A stretch of 5,518 nucleotides of DNA from an uncultured Actinomycetes bacterium (GCA_903911165.1 CAIWCQ010000213.1:1-5518); one strand, 5' to 3'; positions 1 to 5,518 are shown, numbered from the stretch's first letter. Notes: generated by a model not told the origin, from the letters alone. A program made the numbers and translations.

Positions 1-482
1 AACTCACCCATGTGGGTCGGCGACGCCTGACCGGTGTCGAGAATCCATCGGATGGTGTTGGCATGCCAGACGGCATCCCAGTTGCTCGGAATCGACTGCC
101 AGTTCGGCATTCCCCGCCACGCGGCGACACCGATGGCCAACGCGCCGAAAATCACCCCGGCCGCCGCGACGCACTCCGGTGCATCCCGGCGCCACCCCGG
201 CCGCGAAGGAGGCGCCGCCGACGCACCGCGACGCCGGGCCAGCACCACCCGGTAGCCCAGCGACAGCGCAATGACAACGGCGAACGTCAGCAGCGCGCTC
301 AGTGCGTTCCACCGGATGCCGATAGCCCCGAACCCGACGATCGCCAGACCCACCACGCCGTAGGTCACTGCGGGTCCGACCGCCACGGCCAACCACCGGT
401 TCAGACCGGCGGCTACAGCGACGACGGTGCCCGGGACGGTCAGTACCAGGACTGCGATCAGCACCCCGGAGCCGAAGTTCAC
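1..482 (-). CDS. Membrane GT-C-type glycosyltransferase-like protein, Rv3779 family (N-terminal part)
   Basis: Partial gene running off the left edge. The 160 visible residues, read from a GTG at 482-480, contain four likely membrane segments (about residues 5-26, 31-53, 59-81 and 103-123). An Arg-rich, Pro-rich loop (about 83-100) separates the third and fourth. After the fourth comes a conserved-looking loop, SIPSNWDAVWHAN (130-142), then ILDTGQASPTHMGE. I recognise this pattern as the M. tuberculosis Rv3779 family, described as a large polytopic protein linked to polyprenyl-phosphomannose synthesis for cell-wall mannosides; that is from memory. Asp136 in the first large loop is a candidate catalytic acid, as in other GT-C enzymes (inference). 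The GTG at 482 is chosen because the next upstream GTG (502) is out of frame and stops after seven codons. The next gene on the right is divergent, matching the Rv3779/Rv3778c arrangement. Family assignment is firm; the exact reaction is less so. Confidence 0.85.
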   Translation of the reverse strand, partial: MNFGSGVLIAVLVLTVPGTVVAVAAGLNRWLAVAVGPAVTYGVVGLAIVGFGAIGIRWNALSALLTFAVVIALSLGYRVVLARRRGASAAPPSRPGWRRDAPECVAAAGVIFGALAIGVAAWRGMPNWQSIPSNWDAVWHANTIRWILDTGQASPTHMGE

Positions 483-511
483 TGCCCCAATCCGAAGTTC
501 ACTGCCCTAGT
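472..511. repeat. 20-bp tandem duplication over the start of the membrane protein gene
   Basis: Two adjacent 20-base units, 472-491 and 492-511, match at 18 of 20 positions; the first 16 bases (CCGAAGTTCACTGCCC) are identical. On the minus strand each unit carries the same GTG-AAC-TTC start context. Because 20 is not a multiple of three, the upstream GTG falls out of frame with the gene. No further copy is seen on either side. Confidence 0.85.
479..502 (-). other. Possible seven-codon upstream mini-ORF overlapping the membrane protein start
   Basis: On the minus strand a GTG at 502-500 opens a frame coding VNFGLGQ, closed by TGA at 481-479. That TGA overlaps the GTG (482-480) of the membrane protein as GTGA, the geometry used for stop/start translational coupling. 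A weak -10-like box (509-514) would place the transcript start close to 502, making the mini-ORF leaderless. Leaderless RTG starts and short upstream ORFs are common in mycobacteria. It arose from the 20-bp duplication, so it may equally be a by-product with no function. Confidence 0.25.
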
Positions 512-514
512 ATG
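509..514 (-). promoter_or_regulatory. Candidate -10 box for the membrane protein gene
   Basis: The minus strand reads CATACT here, 4 of 6 matches to TATAAT including the conserved A2 and T6. The end of the box lies six bases before the GTG at 502. No convincing -35 was found, which is common in mycobacteria. Weak evidence. Confidence 0.22.
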
Positions 515-516
515 GT
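511..516 (+). promoter_or_regulatory. Candidate -10 box for the aminotransferase-like gene
   Basis: TATGGT fits the TANNNT pattern of actinobacterial housekeeping -10 boxes. It would start a transcript near 523, giving an untranslated leader of roughly 78 bases before the ATG at 601. The predicted start falls inside the 16-bp palindrome 519-534. No clear -35 element. Confidence 0.25.
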
Positions 517-518
517 GA

Positions 519-534
519 GGCGATCCGGATCGCC
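519..534. promoter_or_regulatory. Perfect 16-bp palindrome, possible operator
   Basis: GGCGATCCGGATCGCC equals its own reverse complement over all 16 bases, and the symmetry stops at 518/535. It lies in the 118-base gap between two divergent genes, just downstream of the candidate plus-strand -10 box and upstream of the minus-strand one. With no loop it is better suited to a dimeric DNA-binding protein than to an RNA hairpin. No regulator is identified. Confidence 0.4.
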
Positions 535-587
535 GACGGGCGGGTAAACGCGCCGTCAAAGGGGTTGCCGTGGCTCGTGGACTGCCC

Positions 588-592
588 GAAGG
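588..592 (+). promoter_or_regulatory. Ribosome binding site deciding the start at 601
   Basis: GAAGG lies eight bases before the ATG at 601, a good Shine-Dalgarno spacing. The alternative in-frame TTG at 565 has its AAAGGGG directly against it with almost no spacer. This supports 601 as the true start. Confidence 0.6.
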
Positions 593-600
593 TTGGTGAG

Positions 601-1797
601 ATGGCATACGACGTCGCCCGGGTGCGCGGCTTGCACTCCGCACTGGGCGACGGGTGGATCAGATTCGATACACAATCCGGAATGGTCGTTCCGGAGGCGG
701 TCGCCACCGCTGTCTCGACGGCGTTTCGGGGCACTGTGCCCAACACCTCCAGCCCGCACCCGGCCGCACAGCGCAGCGTCGTGCTGCTCGATGCGGCCCG
801 GCGAGCGATCGCGGACATGGTCGGAGCGGACGCCTCCGGAGTCGTTCTCGGCGCAGACCGTGCGGTCCTTCTGACCTCGCTGGCCGACGCGTCATCGAAC
901 CGGGCGGGCTTAGGCAATGAAGTCGTGGTCAGCCGGCTCGCCGACGAGGCCAACATCGCGCCGTGGTTGCGCGCCGCGGACCGCTACGGCGCCAGGGTGA
1001 AATGGTCCGAGGTCGACATCGAAACTGGCGAGTTGCCGATTTGGCAGTGGGAGGATCTGCTCACACCCGACACCCGACTGGTGGCGATCCCGTCGGCGTC
1101 ATCGACTCTGGGAACCGTCGTCGACGTCGGCGCAGTCGCGGCGATGGTGCACGATGTCGGCGGGGTGGTGGTGGTGGACCACTCTGCTGCCGCGCCGTAT
1201 GCACTGCTCGGCATCAGTGAGGTGCAGGCCGACGTGGTGGCCCTGGATGTGGCCGCGTGGGGCGGCCCCCCGATCGGTGTGCTGGTGTTCCGCGATCCCA
1301 CGCTGATCGAGACGTTCGGTTCGGTCTCGACGGATCCCGACGCCGTCGGACCGGCACGGCTGGAAGTCGGTGCGCACCAGTACGGCCTGCTGGCCGGTGT
1401 GGTGGCCAGCGTGGAGTACCTGGCCGCATTGGACGACGAGGCGCAGGGCAGCCGAGGTGGACGGCTTGCGCAGTCAATGAAATCCGTCCACGACTACCTG
1501 GACGTGCTCTTCGATTATCTGATGTCGTCGTTGCGCTCGCTGCCTTTGGTGACCATTGTCGGCGATCCTGAGATACGCATCCCGGTGGTGAGTTTCGTGG
1601 TCAGCGGTGTGCCGGCCGAGCAGGTGGTCGGCCGACTGGCCGACAACGGGGTACTCGCCACCGCCAATGCGGCCGCACGGGTACTGGATCTGCTTGGCGT
1701 CAACGAGATCGGCGGTGCAGTCACCCTCGGTCTTGCGCACTATTCGACGACGGCCGAGGTGGATCATCTGATCCGGACCCTGGCATCCCTGGGTTGA
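601..1797 (+). CDS. Class V aminotransferase-fold protein (cysteine desulfurase-like), Rv3778c orthologue, lacking the PLP lysine
   Basis: 398 residues from the ATG at 601. The fold is that of the SufS/NifS-like class V aminotransferases. [10 protein letters not shown] (about 190-199) holds the strand with Asp193, the usual pyridine-nitrogen contact. [11 protein letters not shown] (220-230) corresponds to the loop after the PLP lysine, [15 protein letters not shown] is the family's Arg-containing substrate loop, and [14 protein letters not shown] is the typical C-terminal signature. Where canonical members read SGHKLYGPTGIG, this protein reads [12 protein letters not shown], so the lysine that would bind PLP aligns with Ala218. 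Only two lysines occur in the whole protein (134 and one near 300), neither at the active site. It may bind a ligand or act as a non-catalytic fold, or use a different chemistry (inference). The divergent gene is the Rv3779-type membrane protein and the downstream neighbour is convergent, so it is probably monocistronic. Confidence 0.9.
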   Translation: MAYDVARVRGLHSALGDGWIRFDTQSGMVVPEAVATAVSTAFRGTVPNTSSPHPAAQRSVVLLDAARRAIADMVGADASGVVLGADRAVLLTSLADASSNRAGLGNEVVVSRLADEANIAPWLRAADRYGARVKWSEVDIETGELPIWQWEDLLTPDTRLVAIPSASSTLGTVVDVGAVAAMVHDVGGVVVVDHSAAAPYALLGISEVQADVVALDVAAWGGPPIGVLVFRDPTLIETFGSVSTDPDAVGPARLEVGAHQYGLLAGVVASVEYLAALDDEAQGSRGGRLAQSMKSVHDYLDVLFDYLMSSLRSLPLVTIVGDPEIRIPVVSFVVSGVPAEQVVGRLADNGVLATANAAARVLDLLGVNEIGGAVTLGLAHYSTTAEVDHLIRTLASLG

Positions 1798-1833
1798 TTG
1801 TCTGGGCTGATCGTCCGCGCTGATCGTCCTAGG
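1795..1833. repeat. Degenerate 13-bp triple tandem repeat across two convergent stop codons
   Basis: Three consecutive 13-base units start at 1795, 1808 and 1821. Units 1 and 2 match at 10 of 13 positions, as do units 2 and 3; the core is TGATCGTCC. Unit 1 contains the TGA stop of the aminotransferase-like gene and unit 3 the stop (TAG on the minus strand, 1829-1831) of the oxidoreductase. The units are direct repeats and do not form a stem-loop, so this is not an intrinsic terminator. Confidence 0.55.
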
Positions 1834-2812
1834 CCGGAACGTCCAACACAATTTTCCCGGCAATCTCGCCGGCAGCCAGCACTCGGTGCGCCTCGGCGGC
1901 GTCCTCGATCGGGAACCGGGCACCGATGACCGGCCGGACCGTCCCCGCGGCGATCATCGGCCACACCGAGGCCATCACGGCCTCAACGATGACACCCTTG
2001 CCGTGCGGACCGCCGATCGGCCTGGCCCGCAGCGCGGTGCCGATCACCTGCAACCGCTTGCCGATCAGGGCACCCATATTCAGTTCAGCGGTGACTCCGC
2101 CCTGCATACCGATGATCACCAACCGGCCGTCGGGAGCCAACGCGTCGAGATTGCGGTGCAGGTACGACGCGCCCATGATGTCGAGGATGACGTCGGCGCC
2201 GTTGCCGTCGGTCGCGGCTCGAACCCGGTCGACGAAATCCTCGTCGCGATGGGAGATCACGATGTCGGCGCCGAGTTCGCCGCACAGGTCCATTTTGGCC
2301 GCCGAACCCGCCGTTGCCGCGACGGTGGCTCCCAGCGCGCGCGCCACTTGGATCGCGTGGCTGCCGATCCCACTGGCGCCGCCGTGCACCAGGATGATCT
2401 CGCCTGGCCTTAGTCGCGCGGTCAGCACCAGGTTGGACCACACGGTGCAGGCGGCCTCGGGCAGGCCGGCCGCGTCGGCAATGCTCACCCCCTCCGGAAT
2501 CGGCATCACCTGGGCGGCCGGCACCGCGACGTACTGCGCGTAACCGCCCCCGGCCAGCAGAGTGCAAACCTGTTGTCCTAGAGCTAGATTCGAGACATCT
2601 CGGCCGATCTCGGTGATCACGCCGGACACCTCAAGGCCAAGAATGGGGCTTGCCCCGGGCGGCGGCGGGTACTTACCGGCGGCCTGAAGCAGGTCGGCAC
2701 GATTCACACCCGCCGCGCGGACTTCGATCAGCACCTCGCCAGGGCCCGCTGAGGCGTCGGGGACCGTCGACCATGAAAGTCCCCCGGTGGCGTCGGTGAC
2801 GATGGCGTGCAC
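1829..2812 (-). CDS. NAD(P)H-dependent quinone oxidoreductase, zinc-free MDR superfamily (Rv3777 orthologue)
   Basis: 327 residues from a GTG at 2812-2810, the usual length for the QOR/PIG3-type medium-chain reductases, which reduce quinones or related enones with NAD(P)H in the cytosol. The N-terminal GroES-like domain has AAGVNRADLLQAAGKYPPPP (33-52) and GLEVSGVITEIG (59-70). A catalytic-zinc GHE motif is absent, as in the zeta-crystallin branch. The Rossmann fold begins at HGGASGIGSHAIQVARALGA (143-162), with a glycine-rich dinucleotide loop. DIMGASYLHRNLDALAPDGR (211-230) and the C-terminal AHRVLAAGEIAGKIVLDV complete the fold. The start is chosen because a TAGCGT -10-like box lies six bases upstream, fitting a leaderless GTG; no Shine-Dalgarno is seen. 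It is convergent with the aminotransferase-like gene and divergent from the amidohydrolase operon, so it is likely transcribed alone. The physiological substrate cannot be read from the sequence. Confidence 0.93.
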   Translation of the reverse strand: MHAIVTDATGGLSWSTVPDASAGPGEVLIEVRAAGVNRADLLQAAGKYPPPPGASPILGLEVSGVITEIGRDVSNLALGQQVCTLLAGGGYAQYVAVPAAQVMPIPEGVSIADAAGLPEAACTVWSNLVLTARLRPGEIILVHGGASGIGSHAIQVARALGATVAATAGSAAKMDLCGELGADIVISHRDEDFVDRVRAATDGNGADVILDIMGASYLHRNLDALAPDGRLVIIGMQGGVTAELNMGALIGKRLQVIGTALRARPIGGPHGKGVIVEAVMASVWPMIAAGTVRPVIGARFPIEDAAEAHRVLAAGEIAGKIVLDVPA

Positions 2813-2818
2813 GCGTTC

Positions 2819-2824
2819 ACGCTA
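2819..2824 (-). promoter_or_regulatory. Candidate -10 box for the quinone oxidoreductase (leaderless)
   Basis: The minus strand reads TAGCGT (TANNNT). Six bases separate it from the GTG at 2812, which would place transcription start on or next to the start codon. The lack of a Shine-Dalgarno sequence agrees. No good -35 at standard spacing. Confidence 0.4.
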
Positions 2825-2862
2825 CCGGCAGCGAAACGGTCACAGACTCTGCGGGGAACCCT

Positions 2863-2868
2863 TAAATT
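2863..2868 (+). promoter_or_regulatory. Candidate -10 box for the amidohydrolase-GTPase operon (leaderless)
   Basis: TAAATT (TANNNT, 4 of 6 to TATAAT) lies in a short AT-rich patch in otherwise GC-rich DNA. The GTG at 2877 is eight bases past its end, so the transcript probably starts at or just before the start codon. The only purine-rich element, GGGGA at 2853-2857, is about 19 bases from the GTG, too far for a ribosome site. -35 region not convincing. Confidence 0.4.
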
Positions 2869-2876
2869 CACGTCTT

Positions 2877-4526
2877 GTGAACACAATTTTCACTGCACGC
2901 AAGGTCGTCACGATGAACCCGGCTAATCCAGAGGCTGAGGCGGTCGCAGTTCGCGAGGGCCGCATTATCTGCGCCGGCACACTCGAGGAATGTCAGCGTT
3001 GGGGGGAGGCGACGGTCGATGATCGCTTTACTGATCACGTCCTGATTCCTGGATTCGTGGAGGCGCACGGCCACACCGCGGACAGCGGCAGTGAGCTCAT
3101 GCCCTATGTCGGTTACTACCCATATCCGCTGTCCGACGGCTCGAGCACCACTCCAATTCGCAGCTATCCGGATCTCATCGCGCGCCTCAGGGAAGAAGAC
3201 GCCAAGATTCCGGCTGGGGAAACTCTCGTCGCTAATGGTTTCGACCCGATCTACTTTCCGGATCTGCCTCGGCTGTCCAAGCGCGAGCTCGACCAGGTGT
3301 CGACGACCCGGCCCATTTTCGTCCGGCACGCTAGCGGACACCTGGCCACGGTCAACACCGCGCTCCTGCAAGCCGAAGGCATCACCAAAGACAGCCCGAC
3401 ACCGGGAGTCGGTAGAGACTCCGGCGGCGAACTCAACGGCGAACTCCAGGAAGCGCCGGCGATGACCCTCGCCACCGCGGCCTTTGGCAAGCTGATGGCG
3501 GCCGGCGTGGGAGCAAAGCCGATCCAGATCCACGCGGCCATGTGTCGAAATGCCGGGGTGACGACATCCACTGAGCTTGTCGGCACGCTGCTGATCGCCA
3601 GCGACCACGTTCAGGTATGGCAGGACACCGTCAACGACCCGACGTTTCCCGCACGGATGGTTGTTTACAACCTTCCCACCATGCCGGGTAGCACCGCCGA
3701 CTACTCCGCCGTCGCCGACGCCGCAGTGAGACTGCGCGAGATCGAGTCCGACAAATTGCGCGTACCGGGCATCAAGCTTGTTGCCGACGGATCGATCCAG
3801 GGCTGGACCGCCGTGATCATGGAACCGGGCTACTACACCGGCGAGGATCATGGTCTCCTGATGTTCTCCCCGGAGGATCTCCTGGCCGCGATGAGGGCAT
3901 TCCACGGCCGCAAGATCAATGTGCACTGTCACTGCAACGGAAACGGCGCCGGGCAGCTTTTCGTCGATGCAGTCGAGGAGGTTCTGCGCACCGATGCCTG
4001 GCTTGACCATCGGCACGTCCTGCAGCACTCCCAGACAACCACCGCAGCGCAGTACCGAAAGATGGGCCGGTTGGGAATCTGCGCCAACATCTTCACCAAC
4101 CACATCTGGTACTGGGGCGACCAGCACTACGAGCAGACCATGGGGCCGGAGCGAGCCCGCGGGATGTGGGCTTGTCGTACTGCATTGGACAACCGGGTGC
4201 CGCTATCGTTCCACTCTGACTCCGGAGTCACGCCGATCGGCCACTTGATGACCATGTGGTGCGCGGTCAACCGGGTGACGCCCAGTGGAAGAGTGCTAGG
4301 TGAGTACGAGAAAATCACCCCCTACGAAGCACTGCACGCAGCCACCATAGGCGGCGCGTACCAAATTCACATGGATCACGAGATCGGCTCCATCGAGGCC
4401 GGGAAGTTCGCCGACTTCGCAGTGCTTGATGAATCTCCTCTCGACGTCGAGCCGATGGCGATCCGGGACATCGCGGTGTGGGGCACTGTGGTCGGTGGTG
4501 AGGTGTTCGAAGCCGCCCGCCCGTGA
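2877..4526 (+). CDS. YtcJ-type metal-dependent amidohydrolase (amidohydrolase family 3)
   Basis: 549 residues from GTG 2877. Family members are cytosolic TIM-barrel metallohydrolases acting on amide or related bonds, and the group includes N-substituted formamide deformylase; the substrate here is unknown. The N-terminal small domain (TIFTARKVVTMNP...AVAVREGRII) leads to IPGFVEAHGHT (58-67) with the HxH pair His64 and His66. KLVADGSIQGWTA (300-312) carries the conserved Lys300. INVHCHCNGNGA (347-358) supplies His352, RHVLQHSQ (379-386) gives His384, and SFHSDSGVTP (444-453) gives Asp448, the usual strand-8 metal ligand. IGSIEAGKFADFAVLDESPL (503-522) is the closing beta-sandwich signature. 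No signal peptide is seen. The common HxxGDxA motif reads HCNGNGA, so Asp becomes Asn356. An in-frame extension back to 2787 is rejected because it would overlap the divergent gene and has no family-like sequence. The stop overlaps the next start. Confidence 0.9.
   Translation: MNTIFTARKVVTMNPANPEAEAVAVREGRIICAGTLEECQRWGEATVDDRFTDHVLIPGFVEAHGHTADSGSELMPYVGYYPYPLSDGSSTTPIRSYPDLIARLREEDAKIPAGETLVANGFDPIYFPDLPRLSKRELDQVSTTRPIFVRHASGHLATVNTALLQAEGITKDSPTPGVGRDSGGELNGELQEAPAMTLATAAFGKLMAAGVGAKPIQIHAAMCRNAGVTTSTELVGTLLIASDHVQVWQDTVNDPTFPARMVVYNLPTMPGSTADYSAVADAAVRLREIESDKLRVPGIKLVADGSIQGWTAVIMEPGYYTGEDHGLLMFSPEDLLAAMRAFHGRKINVHCHCNGNGAGQLFVDAVEEVLRTDAWLDHRHVLQHSQTTTAAQYRKMGRLGICANIFTNHIWYWGDQHYEQTMGPERARGMWACRTALDNRVPLSFHSDSGVTPIGHLMTMWCAVNRVTPSGRVLGEYEKITPYEALHAATIGGAYQIHMDHEIGSIEAGKFADFAVLDESPLDVEPMAIRDIAVWGTVVGGEVFEAARP
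2878..2892 (+). promoter_or_regulatory. Zur-box-like inverted repeat at the operon start
   Basis: TGAACACAATTTTCA matches the 7-1-7 actinobacterial Zur operator (TGAAAATGATTTTCA in Streptomyces, as I remember it) at 12 of 15 positions, including both outer TGAA and TTCA arms. Extended to 2877-2893 it is GTGAA-N7-TTCAC. It overlaps the GTG start and lies 9 bases after the candidate -10, where a bound repressor would block initiation. The operon encodes a COG0523 GTPase, a frequent Zur target, which strengthens the case. It is also the first codons of the gene, so chance similarity remains possible. Confidence 0.4.
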
Positions 4527-5425
4527 AACCACCGATCCCGGTCACTGTGATCGGTGGTTATTTAGGCTCTGGGAAGACCACCCTGCTGAACCATATGCTG
4601 CGGGAGTCGACCGGCCGTCGTATCGCGGTGTTGGTCAATGACTTCGGTGCGGTCGGAATCGACGGTGATCTGATCAGATCTGCCGATGGTGACACCATTA
4701 CGTTGACCAACGGCTGCGTGTGCTGTGCGATCGGCAGCGACCTCATGACGGCACTGTGGTCTGTTCGCGATCGCGATGAACGGCCCGACCATGTGATCAT
4801 CGAAGCCAGTGGGGTCTCCGACCCCGCCCCGATCGCTCACCATGCCCTGACGCCTGGGTTCGATCTTGACGGTGTCGTGGTGCTGCTCGACGCTGAAACG
4901 GTGCGCCACCGAGAGCGCCACTCGGTAGTGGGCCGTACCGTCCGTAGGCAACTTGTTTCCGCAGATGTACTGGTGCTGAATAAGATTGACTTAGTGACCT
5001 CCGACCAACTCTCCGATTTGAAGACATGGCTCGCTCGCGTCGCTCCGCGAGTACCGGTAGTGCCCGCCCGCGACGGTCGAGTGCCGTTGTCGGCTTTAGT
5101 GGGATTCGCTCACCATGGTCTTCCGACAGCCGAACCGTATGAACACAGCCGCGACTACACGGCCGCAAGCGTATCTTTCGATGGGCCTATCGCCCGTGTG
5201 GATCTTGAGCGCCTCCTCAGTGACCTGCCAGCCGGGGTATTGCGTGTCAAAGGCGTTGTTCAGCTTGACGACACGCCGGGGGAGCGCACCGTGGTTCATC
5301 GGGTAGCCAGTCGGCACACTCTCGGCACCGACGGGCCATGGCGGGCCGGGGAGGCAGGCCGCCTGGTTGCCATCGCTCTGGCCGGCACACCGCTTGATGG
5401 TTTTGGTCACGCGCTGCAAGACTGA
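4523..5425 (+). CDS. COG0523/CobW-family GTPase, putative metallochaperone
   Basis: 300 residues from GTG 4523. The family couples GTP hydrolysis to delivery of zinc, cobalt or another metal to client enzymes. Walker A is GYLGSGKTT (12-20). The metal-binding GCVCC (64-68) gives Cys65, Cys67 and Cys68 of the CxCC motif. IIEASGVSDP (92-101) is the Walker B/G3-like region, and NKID (153-156) confers guanine specificity. A CobW C-terminal domain occupies about 212-290. There is no long His-rich loop such as some relatives carry. Its GTG overlaps the amidohydrolase TGA as GTGA, so the two are probably translationally coupled and the hydrolase is the likely client (inference). Three leucines (14, 157, 192) are encoded by TTA, rare in GC-rich actinobacteria, and codon use is more AT-rich than in the genes to the left. 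Other COG0523 roles, such as cobalamin or nitrile hydratase maturation, are not supported by the neighbours. Confidence 0.93.
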   Translation: MKPPIPVTVIGGYLGSGKTTLLNHMLRESTGRRIAVLVNDFGAVGIDGDLIRSADGDTITLTNGCVCCAIGSDLMTALWSVRDRDERPDHVIIEASGVSDPAPIAHHALTPGFDLDGVVVLLDAETVRHRERHSVVGRTVRRQLVSADVLVLNKIDLVTSDQLSDLKTWLARVAPRVPVVPARDGRVPLSALVGFAHHGLPTAEPYEHSRDYTAASVSFDGPIARVDLERLLSDLPAGVLRVKGVVQLDDTPGERTVVHRVASRHTLGTDGPWRAGEAGRLVAIALAGTPLDGFGHALQD

Positions 5426-5479
5426 TTGATGAGCCGGTCGGGATCGCGGCAGCGTTCTCGCCATTTCGGTGGTGAGCAC

Positions 5480-5485
5480 TAGGCT
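5480..5485 (+). promoter_or_regulatory. Candidate -10 box for the tRNA
   Basis: TAGGCT (TANNNT) places transcription start near 5492, one base before the predicted tRNA 5' end at 5493. A -35 is not clear; TTCTCG at 5455-5460 is a weak match at 19-base spacing. The 67 bases between the GTPase stop and the tRNA hold no other recognisable element and no terminator hairpin. Confidence 0.35.
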
Positions 5486-5492
5486 GTGCGGT

Positions 5493-5518
5493 GGTGGCGT
5501 GGCAGAGCGGCCTAATGC
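5493..5518 (+). tRNA. tRNA 5' end, probably tRNA-Ser (truncated by the window edge)
   Basis: The last 26 bases read like a tRNA 5' half. GGTGGCG forms the seven-base acceptor strand, T5500 is U8, G5501 is position 9, and GCA (5502-5504) pairs with TGC (5516-5518) as the D-stem. G13-A14 and the GG pair of the D-loop (5509-5510) are in place. The D-arm form GCAGAGCGGCC.AATGC is typical of bacterial serine tRNAs. The anticodon lies beyond the window, so isoacceptor and even amino-acid identity rest on resemblance only. Confidence 0.72.

Noticed and set aside
12..518. Plus-strand open frame of 168 codons and minus-strand frame of 130 codons at the left edge
   Set aside because: Both are rich in Arg, Pro and Gly and resemble no family, whereas the minus-strand frame from 482 gives clear membrane segments and the Rv3779-like loop.
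565..600. Extended start of the aminotransferase-like gene at TTG 565
   Set aside because: The 12 extra residues do not look like the family, and GAAGG at 588-592 is well placed for the ATG at 601.
1798..1828. Bidirectional intrinsic terminator between the convergent genes
   Set aside because: The gap contains direct, not inverted, repeats and no T-run; no stem-loop could be drawn.
1926..2543. Plus-strand open frame of 205 codons
   Set aside because: It is antisense to the quinone oxidoreductase, with no ribosome site and no recognisable domain.
2787..2876. Extended start of the amidohydrolase at 2787
   Set aside because: The 30 extra residues are basic and low in family character, overlap the oxidoreductase start region, and would ignore the -10 box at 2863-2868.
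2868..4127. Long open frame (419 codons) on the minus strand
   Set aside because: It lies entirely opposite the amidohydrolase, whose motifs are unmistakable. Its translation shows no recognisable domain and it is a typical GC-rich antisense shadow.
4667..4680. Perfect 14-bp palindrome GATCTGATCAGATC
   Set aside because: It lies inside the GTPase coding region where GATC-rich codons (Asp-Leu-Ile-Arg) produce it; no promoter or gene boundary is nearby.

Overview
The window looks like the chromosome of a mycobacterium or a close relative. It is GC-rich, uses GTG starts freely, and carries three neighbouring genes that I recognise from memory as orthologues of M. tuberculosis Rv3779, Rv3778c and Rv3777, in the same relative order and orientation but read from the opposite strand.

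Positions 1-1833 hold the conserved part. A membrane glycosyltransferase-like protein (Rv3779 type) runs off the left edge on the minus strand. A class V aminotransferase-fold protein (Rv3778c type) is read divergently from it. The 118-base divergent intergenic region holds a 20-bp tandem duplication at the membrane-protein start, a perfect 16-bp palindrome and weak promoter elements. The aminotransferase-like protein lacks the PLP-binding lysine. Its 3' end faces a quinone oxidoreductase (Rv3777 type, minus strand, 1829-2812), and a degenerate 13-bp triple repeat spans both stop codons.

Positions 2813-5425 hold what looks like an accessory operon. A 64-base divergent gap has candidate -10 boxes placed for leaderless GTG starts in both directions. 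The plus-strand operon encodes a YtcJ-type metal-dependent amidohydrolase (549 aa) followed, with a GTGA stop/start overlap, by a COG0523/CobW GTPase with the CxCC metal motif (300 aa). A Zur-box-like inverted repeat (12 of 15 positions match the actinobacterial Zur palindrome as I remember it) lies on the start codon of the amidohydrolase. My reading is a zinc-responsive unit in which a GTPase metallochaperone serves a co-translated metallohydrolase. This is inference, but several independent signals point the same way.

The right edge (5493-5518) carries the first 26 bases of a tRNA, most likely tRNA-Ser, with a plausible -10 box before it. Sampled lines of the amidohydrolase/GTPase operon are poorer in GC than a sampled line of the conserved genes, and the GTPase uses three rare TTA codons. 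A tRNA at the far border would fit a laterally acquired cassette, though this is not proven here. No insertion sequence, integrase, CRISPR array or convincing intrinsic terminator was seen.
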